DNA of 64,000 nucleotides from NCBI GenBank assembly GCA_964512045.1, contig CAZEJK010000004.1:1-64000 (forward strand), in the 5' to 3' direction. A model generated the notes under the pieces. The model made no database searches, had not been told where the DNA came from, and worked only from the letters and a program-made list of their open reading frames with translations. This DNA is from CAZEJK01 sp964512045 (lineage in GTDB: Bacteria > Acidobacteriota > Thermoanaerobaculia > Thermoanaerobaculales > Sulfomarinibacteraceae). Positions 14,785 through 23,526 of this stretch are shown here, one piece after another; the stretch's first letter is position 1, and each line of letters starts with the position of its first letter. A program made the translations under genes and the position numbers.

Positions 14785-17475
14785 ATGCGACGTATCGTTA
14801 TCTTCGTTGGACTCATCGCGCTGGCGGTCAGTCCGCTGTGGGCTGACGCGCCCCGCGTCGGTGTCGTGACCGGCACCGTCACCGAGGTAGGAGGGGGACC
14901 GCTCCCGGGTGTCACCGTGCAGCTCGTGGGCGAGCAGGCCACACAGTCCAAGATCACGGACGAGGACGGGACGTTCCGGTTCGTCTTCGTTGCTCCGGGA
15001 ACCTACACCGTTCGCGCAGCTCTGGCCGGCTTCCAGCCAGCCGAGGGCGAGATCTCGATCTCCGCAGGCGGCCGGAGCGACGTCGCATTCGAGATGCGCA
15101 CGGAGATGGGCGAGGAGGTCACCGTCATCGCGGAGGCGCCGCTGATCAGCCGGTTCGACACGACGGGCGGCGCCGTGATGAACCGGGTCGAGCTCGAGAA
15201 GATCATCGACGAGGGCAACACCTACAAGAGCGCGATCAACTTCGTTCCTGGCGTTTACAACAGTGCTGGCAGCCAGACGTACCAGGGCAGTAAGCCTTCA
15301 CTCGAGGGGACCCGCGGCGCGCGCTCCGCGTACTTCGTCGACGGCGTCGACGCCTCCCAGAGCCGCTTCGGTGGAGGCTCCGCCCTCGAGATCCCGACCA
15401 GCGCCGTGCAGGAGCTCAAGGTCGAGACCACCGGCGCCGATGCCGAGTACAGCCGCGTTCTCGGCGGGTTCTCCTCCATCATCATCAAGTCCGGGACCAA
15501 CACGTTCCGCGGTAGCGCGGAGGTCACCTTCCAGAATGAGGACTGGAACAGCACCTACGATGCGGTGGAGGTCCCGGCGCTGGACGATCTGGTGACGAAC
15601 TACGATATTTCGCTCGGAGGACCGATCGTCCGCGACCAGCTCTGGTTCTTCGCCTCGGGATCGACCTACGACATCGTCAGCAGCGGCGCCTTGGCGACCG
15701 GAGACATTCTGAACACTTCCACGGAGATGGACTCGATTCTCGGCAAGGTGGACTGGCGTCCGAACGACAGCCACACGCTTTCGGCCACCTACATCGACAC
15801 ACCAGTGACGGCGCCGGTCGTGCAACGGATACACGGCGATCCGTACGCAGTCGGCATTGTGGAGACCGGGGGCGATCTGTTCTCGGCGAAGTGGGGCTGG
15901 GTGATCAACGACAACCTGATCTCCGAGCTCAACCTCTCGACACAGAACACCGACAACACCAACTCGCCGTTCGCCACCCGCGAGCTCGACGCCTCGGCGC
16001 CACCGTTCAGCCCGCTGACCAACGACTTCCTCTACCGGGATCAGCTCACTGGGATCCTGTACAACGGCTTCGCTCTGGCCCTGGGGGTCGGCACCACCGA
16101 GTTTCCCCGGGATCAGCTCAACGCATCCCTGAACTGGTTCGTCGGCGACCACGACATCAAGGTCGGCATCGACTACCAGGCCGTCGAGTGGTTCGTCAAC
16201 GCGACCGCCACACCGCAGGTTTACGGGCGAGGCTACGACCCGAGCCTCCCAGGCGGGTTCGCGCAGCCTCGCTTCATCCGCTACTACTTCGGCCCTGCTG
16301 ACGTCGGGGGCACGACCAACGATAGCAGCAACGCGGCTCTGTACATCCGTGACAGCTTCACGGCCGGTCCTCGCTGGACGTTCAACCTCGGCCTGCGCGC
16401 CGAGCTGCAAGAGCAGGAGAACGACACCGGTGAGACGGTCATCGACAGCAGCTATGTGGTGCCACGGATCAGTGCTGTCTGGGATCCCACCGGCGAGGGC
16501 GACTACCTCCTGTCTGCGTCCGCCGGACGCTACTACACGCAGATGCCGCAGGCGTGGGGCTCCAACTTCAACAGGACCCCCGTGGGTCGCAGAGCCTATG
16601 AGCAGTACGGCTGGAACCCCGCCACGCAGGACTACGACGTCTACATGCTCACCGTCGAGCCGGACCTGAGCCAGGAGATCGTCCAGGTCGATCCCGCCTA
16701 CAAGGACGAGATCTCGCTCGGCTTCGAGTGGGGCTTCCATCCAGACTGGGCGTTCGAGACCCGCTACGTCTACTGGAAGCAGGACGACATCCCCCAGATC
16801 GAGCTCCAGCTCAACGAGACGATGACTGGCGTGTATAACTTCGTCGGCGACCTCGGCGCCGAGCAGGAGCGCAACGCGGTCCATCTGATCCTCAAGCGCC
16901 GCTTCAAAGACAGCTGGATGGTCGCCGGCAGCTACACATGGTCCGAAACCGAGGGCAACTGCCAGGCAACCGACACCCTCACCTGCGCACAGAACTTCGG
17001 TGAGCTGCTCGATCTCGTGGACCCGATCAGTGGCGAGCCGTACTCCACGCACAACCGGTGGGGCCTCATCAACCAGGATCGCGAGCACGTCTTCAAGGTC
17101 CGTGGGATGTACGCCGCCAACCTCGGCGGCGGGCACAGCCTCGACGTCAGCGGGCTGTTCTTCTTCCACTCCGGCGTTCCGTGGGAGCTGGTGGAGGTCG
17201 TTGACGTCTCCGGGTTGGTCGTCACCCACTTCCTCGAGCCCCGCGGCAGCCGCAGGATCGAGGACCAGTATCAGCTGAACGCCAATGTCTTCTGGAACTT
17301 CCCGCTGTGGCAGGGGCTCGAGGGCAAGGTCGGCCTCGAGGTCCTCAACGTCACCGACGAGCAAGCGCAGATCGGCACCGACGCTCAGCTGGGGCTCACC
17401 GGAGAGTCAAGCCTCAGCACGACGATCATCCAGCGGCCACGGGCGTTCCGACTTCTGGCCGCGATCACGTTCTGA
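14785..17475 (+). CDS. TonB-dependent receptor with carboxypeptidase-regulatory-like N-terminus (Oar-like)
   Basis: An 896-residue outer-membrane protein. After a signal peptide (IVIFVGLIALAVSPLWADA) comes a carboxypeptidase-regulatory-like beta-sandwich (VTGTVTEVGGGPLPGVTVQL through YTVRAALAGFQPAEGE, about 25-105). A plug domain follows (VTVIAEAPLISRFDTTGGAV, then GTRGARSAYFVDGVDASQSR), then a long beta-barrel ending in an aromatic-type terminal strand (RPRAFRLLAAITF). This architecture is common in Acidobacteriota and Bacteroidota. Start 14785 has GGGGGAGAG upstream. It is in the operon controlled by operator C, so it is the likely import gate for the regulon's substrate. Confidence 0.92.
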   Translation: MRRIVIFVGLIALAVSPLWADAPRVGVVTGTVTEVGGGPLPGVTVQLVGEQATQSKITDEDGTFRFVFVAPGTYTVRAALAGFQPAEGEISISAGGRSDVAFEMRTEMGEEVTVIAEAPLISRFDTTGGAVMNRVELEKIIDEGNTYKSAINFVPGVYNSAGSQTYQGSKPSLEGTRGARSAYFVDGVDASQSRFGGGSALEIPTSAVQELKVETTGADAEYSRVLGGFSSIIIKSGTNTFRGSAEVTFQNEDWNSTYDAVEVPALDDLVTNYDISLGGPIVRDQLWFFASGSTYDIVSSGALATGDILNTSTEMDSILGKVDWRPNDSHTLSATYIDTPVTAPVVQRIHGDPYAVGIVETGGDLFSAKWGWVINDNLISELNLSTQNTDNTNSPFATRELDASAPPFSPLTNDFLYRDQLTGILYNGFALALGVGTTEFPRDQLNASLNWFVGDHDIKVGIDYQAVEWFVNATATPQVYGRGYDPSLPGGFAQPRFIRYYFGPADVGGTTNDSSNAALYIRDSFTAGPRWTFNLGLRAELQEQENDTGETVIDSSYVVPRISAVWDPTGEGDYLLSASAGRYYTQMPQAWGSNFNRTPVGRRAYEQYGWNPATQDYDVYMLTVEPDLSQEIVQVDPAYKDEISLGFEWGFHPDWAFETRYVYWKQDDIPQIELQLNETMTGVYNFVGDLGAEQERNAVHLILKRRFKDSWMVAGSYTWSETEGNCQATDTLTCAQNFGELLDLVDPISGEPYSTHNRWGLINQDREHVFKVRGMYAANLGGGHSLDVSGLFFFHSGVPWELVEVVDVSGLVVTHFLEPRGSRRIEDQYQLNANVFWNFPLWQGLEGKVGLEVLNVTDEQAQIGTDAQLGLTGESSLSTTIIQRPRAFRLLAAITF

Positions 17476-17519
17476 CGATAGGCTCCTTCTCCGCACGAGG
17501 GAACCCCTCACCTTGTACC

Positions 17520-17543
17520 GGGGCGCGTCAGCGCCCCCTTTTT
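17520..17543 (+). terminator. Intrinsic terminator after the TonB receptor
   Basis: Stem GGGGCGC (17520-17526), loop GTCA and GCGCCCC (17531-17537), followed by TTTTT (17539-17543). A textbook rho-independent terminator, or an attenuator reducing expression of the esterase downstream. Confidence 0.85.
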
Positions 17544-17597
17544 CTCTCTGCAACGATGCAGACAGCACGATGACAGAGAGCTGAGAAAGGCCATCCG

Positions 17598-19232
17598 ATG
17601 CTTCGCACCGCAACCATCAGCATCGTCGTCTCCCTCACCTTTGTTCTGACAGCACCCGCTGCCATGGCTCCGGCTCAAGCGGCCGAGCCGCCGCAGCTGG
17701 CCGGCGAGCAGCTCGAGCCGGCCAACCCGGACGATGCGCGGATGCTCAGCCTGATGACCCGAACGGCCATGAACCGTTACCAGAAGGCCGGCACACCATT
17801 GCCCGAGGCGTTACAGCCGCTCGACCAGCCGACGAAGGCGGCCTACCAGAACGAGGACTGGGACACCGCCCAGCGCCTGATTGCGCGGGTCCTCGCCATC
17901 CTCCGAGGCCAGCCGGTGGACGAAGGTCTCGAGCTGGCAACGAGCCTGGACGTACGGCTCGACCGCAGCCTGATGGCGCCGGACGAGACGCTGACTGTCT
18001 CCCTCGTCCCGCTGTTCACGCTCGGCAAACCGCTGGAAGGTCACTACACCGCGTCGTTCGCCATCCGCGACCAGACCGGCGCCGCCGTTCTCGAACCCGA
18101 GCCGCTCACCATCACGACCGTCACCACACACTCCCTCAGTGTCAGCGGCTCGAAGCTGGGGCCGGGAGCCTACATGCTCGACTACCGGCTGGCGAACGCT
18201 GAAGGCCGAGAGCTCGCGAACGCATCCCGTCGGTTCACGGTGCACGCGGACTTCGCCACGCGTCTCGAGGCCCTCACGAGCGCACTGAAAGCACTCCCAC
18301 CGCTGGACACTCTCAGCACGAAGACCGCAGTGGCCACACTCCAGCTCCTCACCAGCGAGGTGCGCGAGGCCACGCACAGCTACATCTCGAGCTATGCGCT
18401 GAGAGCACACCCGATCGTGTGGCACTTCCGCGGCTGGGATCGGGACCCGTCCCGTGCCGGCATCTTCCGCGTGGACGAGAACCTCGAGACTGCCGAGCAG
18501 CTCCTCACGGCGCTGAAGTCCGGCGCCGCCGACCCGATCCGCTCCCTGTCCGGCACGGTACGCCTCGGCTACCGCTCGCCACTCGACGACGCGCTACTGC
18601 CGTTCTGCGTGCACATCCCGGCCGAGCTCCCGACACCTCCACGCCTGATCGTCGCCCTGCACGGCGCCAACGGCGACGAGCGCTCGTTCATGCGCCGCTC
18701 ACTGCTCACCGAGCTGGCCGACACCCACGGCTACCTGGTCGCAACGCCGTCGGGACGCGGACCGTACGGCGGGTGGGAGGACGCAGCGGAGGCCGACGCT
18801 GTGGATGTCACCCGGCTCGTGGCCGACCTGTTCGCTGTCGACAGCGCCCACACGTTCCTGATGGGCCACTCGATGGGCGGTCAGGGCACGTGGTACATCG
18901 GCTTCCGCCACCCGGAGCTGTACGCCGCACTGGCGCCGATCGCCGGCACCGCCAAGGAACGCCGAGGACCGATCCCGTTCGCCAACGCACCCGACATGCC
19001 GGTGCTCTTCTCCCACGGCGCCAACGACCGCACCAACCCGGTCCAGGCGGCGCGTGCGACGGCTCGACGCGCAGCCAAGGCACTGACCCATTTCACCTAT
19101 GAGGAGCACCCGGAGGCCGCCCACAACGACGTGGTCGACCTGGCGCTCCCACAGATCCTCGAGCTGTTCAACAGCGTCGCGCATCCACGACGACCACAAA
19201 CGGGAACGGACGCCGCGGAAGCCGGGTTGTGA
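17598..19232 (+). CDS. Secreted alpha/beta-hydrolase (esterase/depolymerase-like)
   Basis: A 544-residue exported hydrolase with a signal peptide ending near AAMAPAQAA. The first 300 residues form an all-beta/helical region without a clear family. The C-terminal 230 residues are an alpha/beta-hydrolase similar to PHB depolymerase or feruloyl esterase-type enzymes: LIVALHGANGDERSF (oxyanion region), GHSMGGQGTW with Ser425, SHGANDRTNP with Asp477 and EAAHND with His509. It follows the TonB receptor after an intrinsic terminator. Probable role: releasing an acyl or aryl acid from an ester in the periplasm or outside the cell. The true substrate is unknown. Confidence 0.85.
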   Translation: MLRTATISIVVSLTFVLTAPAAMAPAQAAEPPQLAGEQLEPANPDDARMLSLMTRTAMNRYQKAGTPLPEALQPLDQPTKAAYQNEDWDTAQRLIARVLAILRGQPVDEGLELATSLDVRLDRSLMAPDETLTVSLVPLFTLGKPLEGHYTASFAIRDQTGAAVLEPEPLTITTVTTHSLSVSGSKLGPGAYMLDYRLANAEGRELANASRRFTVHADFATRLEALTSALKALPPLDTLSTKTAVATLQLLTSEVREATHSYISSYALRAHPIVWHFRGWDRDPSRAGIFRVDENLETAEQLLTALKSGAADPIRSLSGTVRLGYRSPLDDALLPFCVHIPAELPTPPRLIVALHGANGDERSFMRRSLLTELADTHGYLVATPSGRGPYGGWEDAAEADAVDVTRLVADLFAVDSAHTFLMGHSMGGQGTWYIGFRHPELYAALAPIAGTAKERRGPIPFANAPDMPVLFSHGANDRTNPVQAARATARRAAKALTHFTYEEHPEAAHNDVVDLALPQILELFNSVAHPRRPQTGTDAAEAGL

Positions 19233-19389
19233 GTGCAGCCACCACCGTGGTCGGGCTGAAACGGTTGCCAACGTCGCTTTGAACCACGAGCGCGGGTCGT
19301 ACGCCTCCCTGCTCGCTGCCCCCTTTGCAGGACTGAGCTTCGGAGGACGTCGGTGGGGGTTCGGAGAGTGTGCGACCGTTCACCCACGC

Positions 19390-19658
19390 CGTCATCTCGA
19401 CCGAGCTTCCATGGCGGCTCGGGTTGCGGTGTGCCATACGGGTCGAACAGCCTGCGGAGGATCGCTGCGAGTGGAGAGATCCCGTCGGAGAAGGTGTGCT
19501 GTCGCTCTCACCGCTGTCGTCCCCGCGTGGTGCATGGCGTTGGCAGGTTTGGGTTGCTCCCACGGGATCTCTCCGCTCGCGGGGGTGCTGCGGCGAGGTG
19601 GGGTTGTTGCCAGGCCGGGCTTGCTCCGGTTGGGACCGGGGGCTCGGTCGAGATGACG
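19390..19658 (+). repeat. Nested inverted-repeat element, copy 2
   Basis: A 269-bp element with the same 16-bp ends as copy 1 (19390-19405 and 19643-19658) and the same inner 17-bp arms, GCGAGTGGAGAGATCCC at 19467-19483 and its complement at 19564-19580. It lies in the opposite orientation to copy 1. It overlaps the 3' end of the DUF1214-like gene, whose frame reads through all of it. The 157 bp between the esterase and the element hold nothing I recognise. Confidence 0.8.
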
Positions 19659-20192
19659 GAGCTGGTGGGTGTGCGTGGGTGCTCCGTTCGTGTTGCGCCC
19701 TACGCTCGGCCGCACCTCCACCTGCTCACGATCCTTCGGGTAGCTGGTCCGGATCAGGAGCACGCCTTCGGGCGCCGTGGACACGTCGATGGCGTTCACA
19801 CGGTCTCCCGGCTCGGTGGTCAGGACCATGGTGTAGCGCCGCTCGTCGTCCATCACGATCGTCTCGTCGTACAGGTAGCTGTCCAGCGGAAGGGTGAGCA
19901 GGTCGTACGGCACCGCACTCCAGTACAGGCTCTCGGGCACGATCCCCGAGACCTCGACGTCGCTCGATCGACAGTCGTACAGCACGACCCAGTAGTGGTT
20001 CGCCGGGTTGTAGCCTTTCGCCGAGGTCCCAGGAAACGCCACTGAGTTCGGGACGATCTGATCGGGCACCGCCGCCATGTGCTGAGCAGCCACATACCGT
20101 TTCGCACTCCAGTTGATGAGCACCACGAACACCGCCACCTCGAGGGCCATCACGCAGACAACCAGGAGCCAGCGGGGCGCGCTACTGCGCAT
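19392..20192 (-). CDS. DUF1214-like membrane-anchored protein with repeat-derived tail
   Basis: A 266-residue protein with an N-terminal membrane anchor (LLVVCVMALEVAVFVVLINW). The exported part has NHYWVVLYDCRSSDVEVSG and ETIVMDDERRYTMVLTT, resembling the beta-rich DUF1214 family. Recognisable sequence ends near KDREQVEVRPSVG; the last 90 or so residues are low-complexity Arg/Pro-rich and are simply the translation of repeat element 2. The native C-terminus was probably shorter, or the element inserted here. Start 20192 overlaps the end of the upstream gene by 11 bp. Biochemical role unknown. Confidence 0.68.
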   Translation of the reverse strand: MRSSAPRWLLVVCVMALEVAVFVVLINWSAKRYVAAQHMAAVPDQIVPNSVAFPGTSAKGYNPANHYWVVLYDCRSSDVEVSGIVPESLYWSAVPYDLLTLPLDSYLYDETIVMDDERRYTMVLTTEPGDRVNAIDVSTAPEGVLLIRTSYPKDREQVEVRPSVGRNTNGAPTHTHQLRHLDRAPGPNRSKPGLATTPPRRSTPASGEIPWEQPKPANAMHHAGTTAVRATAHLLRRDLSTRSDPPQAVRPVWHTATRAAMEARSR

Positions 20193-20751
20193 CCGTTCGC
20201 TCCCCGGATGCAACCACGAGCTGCTTGCCGTAGTACACCGCCGGGAGACGAACCGGTGTGCCTGGTGTCGGCAGGTAGTTGCGCATGGCGATCGCCCCGG
20301 CCGTTGCGCTCCCGGTGTCCACCCAGTTGGTTCCGGCACGCCGTGACGAGAACACGACCTCGTAGCTTCCATCGTCCTCCAGCTCGATCTCTGGCGAGCC
20401 GATGGAGGGGGTCGCCGCACTGTGCTGACCCTTTTCGTAGAACGTGAAGCTCCAGTAGCGACAGTCGTTGGGCCGTCCTCGCACGATAACCGGCACGTCA
20501 TCGGGGATTCTCACGCGGATCGCCGCCCCTGCATTCTGCCCTCGTGGCAGCGGCCACGGCCCCTTCATGATGATGAGCAGCTCCGGCAAGCTGTCCGGGG
20601 ACCCCGGGATCGGGTTGTACCAGGCCGGATGCTCCAACGAGCGGCTCAGATGACGTCCAGGGACGACGTACTCGAGGTAGGCCGCGAAACCCGCCGCCGC
20701 CACCACCATGCTGGCCGTTGAGACACCGAGCCAGAGCAGGAGCGAGCGCAT
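20182..20751 (-). CDS. DUF1214-like exported protein
   Basis: A 189-residue protein with an N-terminal membrane segment or uncleaved signal (LLLWLGVSTASMVVAAAGFA). The motifs DCRYWSFTFYEKGQHS, DDGSYEVVFSS and MRNYLPTPGTPVRLPAVYYG match the C-terminal DUF1214 pattern (WS-T-Y, then N-LP-P, then R-Y). It begins 5 bp after the sulfatase stop and overlaps its paralogue, so both are last in the operon DUF3604-A, MFS, sulfatase, DUF1214, DUF1214. DUF1214 genes often accompany DUF1254 in other genomes, but no DUF1254 gene is seen here. Confidence 0.7.
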   Translation of the reverse strand: MRSLLLWLGVSTASMVVAAAGFAAYLEYVVPGRHLSRSLEHPAWYNPIPGSPDSLPELLIIMKGPWPLPRGQNAGAAIRVRIPDDVPVIVRGRPNDCRYWSFTFYEKGQHSAATPSIGSPEIELEDDGSYEVVFSSRRAGTNWVDTGSATAGAIAMRNYLPTPGTPVRLPAVYYGKQLVVASGERTDAQ

Positions 20752-20756
20752 GACCG

Positions 20757-22244
20757 TCAGATGAAGATCGTGAAGTCGAGGCCGCCTTGCTGGATCGGAA
20801 TCTGACGCCGGGAAGACCACAGCGGCTCCACCATCTCCGACTCCCAGTCGGCGAGCAGGGCCTTCAGCTCGGCCAGCATGCCGGGGTTCGAGCCCGCCAG
20901 GTCATGCTCCTCCGCGACATCGGTTGCGACGTCGTACAGCAGCTCGTGCCGACCCCGGTTCAGGTTGACGTACTTCCACCGCCCGTGACGCACTGCGAGG
21001 TTCGTGCCGTTCCGCCAGAAGAGGTTCTCGTGCGGCGCAGTCGTTCTCTGCCCCGTGAGGTACGGCAGGAGGTTCACCCCATCGAGACCCGTCGGGATCT
21101 GGGCGCCCGCCAGCCCGAGGGCCGTCGGGAGCAGGTCGAGCGCACTGATCATCTGATCGTAGGTCGCACCGGCCGGCAGCACCGCCGGGTACTGGACCAT
21201 GAACGGCACCCGCTGGCCACCCTCCCAATGGGTCAGCTTGCCACCCTCCAGGGGATCGTTCGAGCAGGCGTTGGTGTAGGTCGCACAGCCGTTGTCGGAC
21301 AGGAACACCACCATCGTGTCGTGCCACAGATCGAGCCGCTTGAGGGTGTTGAGGATGGCGCCGATACCGTCGTCCATGGCGCTCACCATGGCGGCGAAGA
21401 TCCGTCTCCCCTCATCGGCGATATGTGGGAACCGCTCGTAGTACTCCGAGGTCACCTGCAACGGCGTGTGCGGCGCGCTGTACGGCACGTACAGGAAGAA
21501 CGGCTCGTCTTGATGCCGCTCGATGAACGCCACAGCCTCGCGGGTGAACGCGTCGGTCAGGTACTGCGGCTCCTTTACCGTCTCCGTACCGCGGTAGATC
21601 GGGTGGTACGGGCTCCGCATCCTCGGAAAATCCTCCTCCGAGGCCTTCAGGTAGTGGATCCCCGGGCCCTCGCGCGGCTCGATGTACAGGTTCGCGCCGT
21701 GCAGGAACCCGAAGAACTCGTCGAAACCACGGTTGGTGGGCATGAACTGTGGCTGCGAGCCGAGGTGCGACTTGCCGACCATGCCCGTGGCGTAACCCGC
21801 CGAGCCCATCAGATCGGCGATCGTCGTCTCGTCGGTCGGCAACCCGAGCCCCGCCTTCTCACAGCGCTTGGCGCCGCCGGCGTTGAACTCATGCCCGAAC
21901 CGCTGCTGGTAGCGGCCGGTCACGAGCCCTGCCCGTGAGGGGCTGCAGATCGGAGCGGTGACATGCCCGTCGGTGCACCGGATGCCGTGTCGAGCGATCG
22001 AGTCGATGTGTGGCGTGCGCAGACCGTCACAGCTGTACTCGCAGACGTCCCCGTAGCCGAGATCGTCTGCGAGGATCACGATCATGTTCGGCGCTCGACG
22101 AGCGCTCGGCGCTGCTCCAGCTGGGCCGCCCACGCGCCCGGTGGCACAGCCCACGGCGGCCAGGCCGGCGGCCGCCAGGAACTCCCGTCGTCCGAGACCG
22201 TTCTGAGCCAGGCGTTCAAGGGTCACCTTGCGTTCACGCATCAC
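20757..22244 (-). CDS. Sulfatase (Cys-type, formylglycine-dependent)
   Basis: Arylsulfatase-family enzyme of 495 residues, hydrolysing a sulfate ester outside the cytoplasm. The N-terminus has a twin-arginine-like GLGRREFLAAAGLAAVGCA with a possible lipobox Cys33. The active site is Cys100 in APICSPSRAGLVTGRY, the CxPSR motif whose cysteine becomes formylglycine; metal ligands include ILADDLGYGD and VFLSDNGCATY. The maturase is very likely the radical SAM protein at 30760. It is the third gene of the operon under operator D. The substrate is not determinable. Confidence 0.92.
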   Translation of the reverse strand: MMRERKVTLERLAQNGLGRREFLAAAGLAAVGCATGRVGGPAGAAPSARRAPNMIVILADDLGYGDVCEYSCDGLRTPHIDSIARHGIRCTDGHVTAPICSPSRAGLVTGRYQQRFGHEFNAGGAKRCEKAGLGLPTDETTIADLMGSAGYATGMVGKSHLGSQPQFMPTNRGFDEFFGFLHGANLYIEPREGPGIHYLKASEEDFPRMRSPYHPIYRGTETVKEPQYLTDAFTREAVAFIERHQDEPFFLYVPYSAPHTPLQVTSEYYERFPHIADEGRRIFAAMVSAMDDGIGAILNTLKRLDLWHDTMVVFLSDNGCATYTNACSNDPLEGGKLTHWEGGQRVPFMVQYPAVLPAGATYDQMISALDLLPTALGLAGAQIPTGLDGVNLLPYLTGQRTTAPHENLFWRNGTNLAVRHGRWKYVNLNRGRHELLYDVATDVAEEHDLAGSNPGMLAELKALLADWESEMVEPLWSSRRQIPIQQGGLDFTIFI

Positions 22245-22254
22245 CTTCTCCTTT

Positions 22255-23526
22255 TCACTCCGCGCTCGCGAACCGCTCGCGGTACGCTTCAGGGCGAACC
22301 AGGAGGCTGCCCACTCCCGACAGGAGGAACGCGGTCAGAGCGCCGATCAGTGCGAGCTCGTAGCTCCCTGTTGTGTCGAACACCCACCCGGCGAGCGGCA
22401 CACCGACCAGGATCCCAACCGCGAAGCCGCTCATGATCAGCCCCTGGATCTTGGCGTAGTGGAGGGGACCGAAGCAGCGACCGACGAGCACCGGCAGCAG
22501 CACGATCTGCCCACCGTACCCCAGGCCGTACGGCACCGCGTACAGCCACAGAGCCAGCGCGCTGTCCACCTGGCCGCGCAGCACCACCGTCTCGAGGACG
22601 AGGCAGCCCAACGCCGCGAGCCCGCCCGTCGCCGCCATCAGCAGCGCCGGCGACATCCGATCCGCGAGCCAGCCAAACAGCATCTTGCCCACGGCGCTGC
22701 AGCCGATGGCGATGCCCAGAAACAGCGCTGCCCGCTCCGGCGTGAACCCGCCCTGCTGGGTGGCGAACGGCACGAAGTGGAAGTTCAGCACCGACTGGCC
22801 GACGAGCTGCAGCAGGTAGATCGCCATCAGCAAGGGAAACGCGAATGTGCGCACGGCTTGCTGGACGGTCAAGCCGGTCGACGGCCGTTGCGGCTCGCCG
22901 TCCGCGGTGCCGCCGTCCACCTCCAGGCCGAGCTTCGCCGGCGTGCCACGGACGAACAGGGCGATCAGCGGGATGATCACGACCCACATGAACACGGCGC
23001 CGGCGCCCCACGCCCAGCGCCACCCCAACGTGCGAATCAGCCAGACGTGCAGCGGCGGCAGCACCATTCCGCCGAAGCCGATGCCAAGCAGCGCCACCGC
23101 CATCGCGCGGCCGCGGTACGCGTCGAACCAGCTGGTCACCACCGTCTGCGAGGGAACCAGCGTCGTGCCGGCGATCACGAACCCAGCTGCGAGGTTCAAG
23201 GCGTACAGCATCCACAGGCTGGTCATGCTCGCCAGACCGATGTTGACCAGGCTCGCCAGTGCGGCGGCGAACAGCATCGTCCGGCGGACACCGAAGCGGC
23301 CGATCATCATGCCGACCACTGGACCCGAGAGACCGAACACGATCGCGAACAGGCCGGCCGACGCAGAGATCTGAGTCATGCTCCAGCCGAACTCGGCCTG
23401 GAGCGACCCGATGAACACCGGAAACACGTAGAAGCCGAACGCGCCAACGAAGAACAGGATCACGAACAGGGCGGCGACCAGCCACCATCCGTAAAACCCC
23501 GGCAGGCGCGTGTGCCAGGTCGCCAT
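22255..23526 (-). CDS. MFS transporter
   Basis: A 423-residue inner-membrane carrier with about 12 hydrophobic segments, starting FYGWWLVAALFVILFFVGAF. The cytoplasmic loop GRFGVRRTMLFAAAL carries the usual MFS loop 2-3 charges, with repeat-like loops GWLADRM and FDAYRGRAMAV. The overall pattern resembles the oxalate/formate and monocarboxylate MFS families. Its ATG overlaps the DUF3604-A stop by one base (TGATG) and the sulfatase follows 10 bp later. Likely imports a small organic acid released by the exported enzymes, or exports a product. Confidence 0.88.
   Translation of the reverse strand: MATWHTRLPGFYGWWLVAALFVILFFVGAFGFYVFPVFIGSLQAEFGWSMTQISASAGLFAIVFGLSGPVVGMMIGRFGVRRTMLFAAALASLVNIGLASMTSLWMLYALNLAAGFVIAGTTLVPSQTVVTSWFDAYRGRAMAVALLGIGFGGMVLPPLHVWLIRTLGWRWAWGAGAVFMWVVIIPLIALFVRGTPAKLGLEVDGGTADGEPQRPSTGLTVQQAVRTFAFPLLMAIYLLQLVGQSVLNFHFVPFATQQGGFTPERAALFLGIAIGCSAVGKMLFGWLADRMSPALLMAATGGLAALGCLVLETVVLRGQVDSALALWLYAVPYGLGYGGQIVLLPVLVGRCFGPLHYAKIQGLIMSGFAVGILVGVPLAGWVFDTTGSYELALIGALTAFLLSGVGSLLVRPEAYRERFASAE

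Noticed and set aside
15298..17364. A 688-codon minus-strand frame
   Set aside because: Shadow of the Oar-like TonB receptor on the other strand; low-complexity composition and no recognisable domain.
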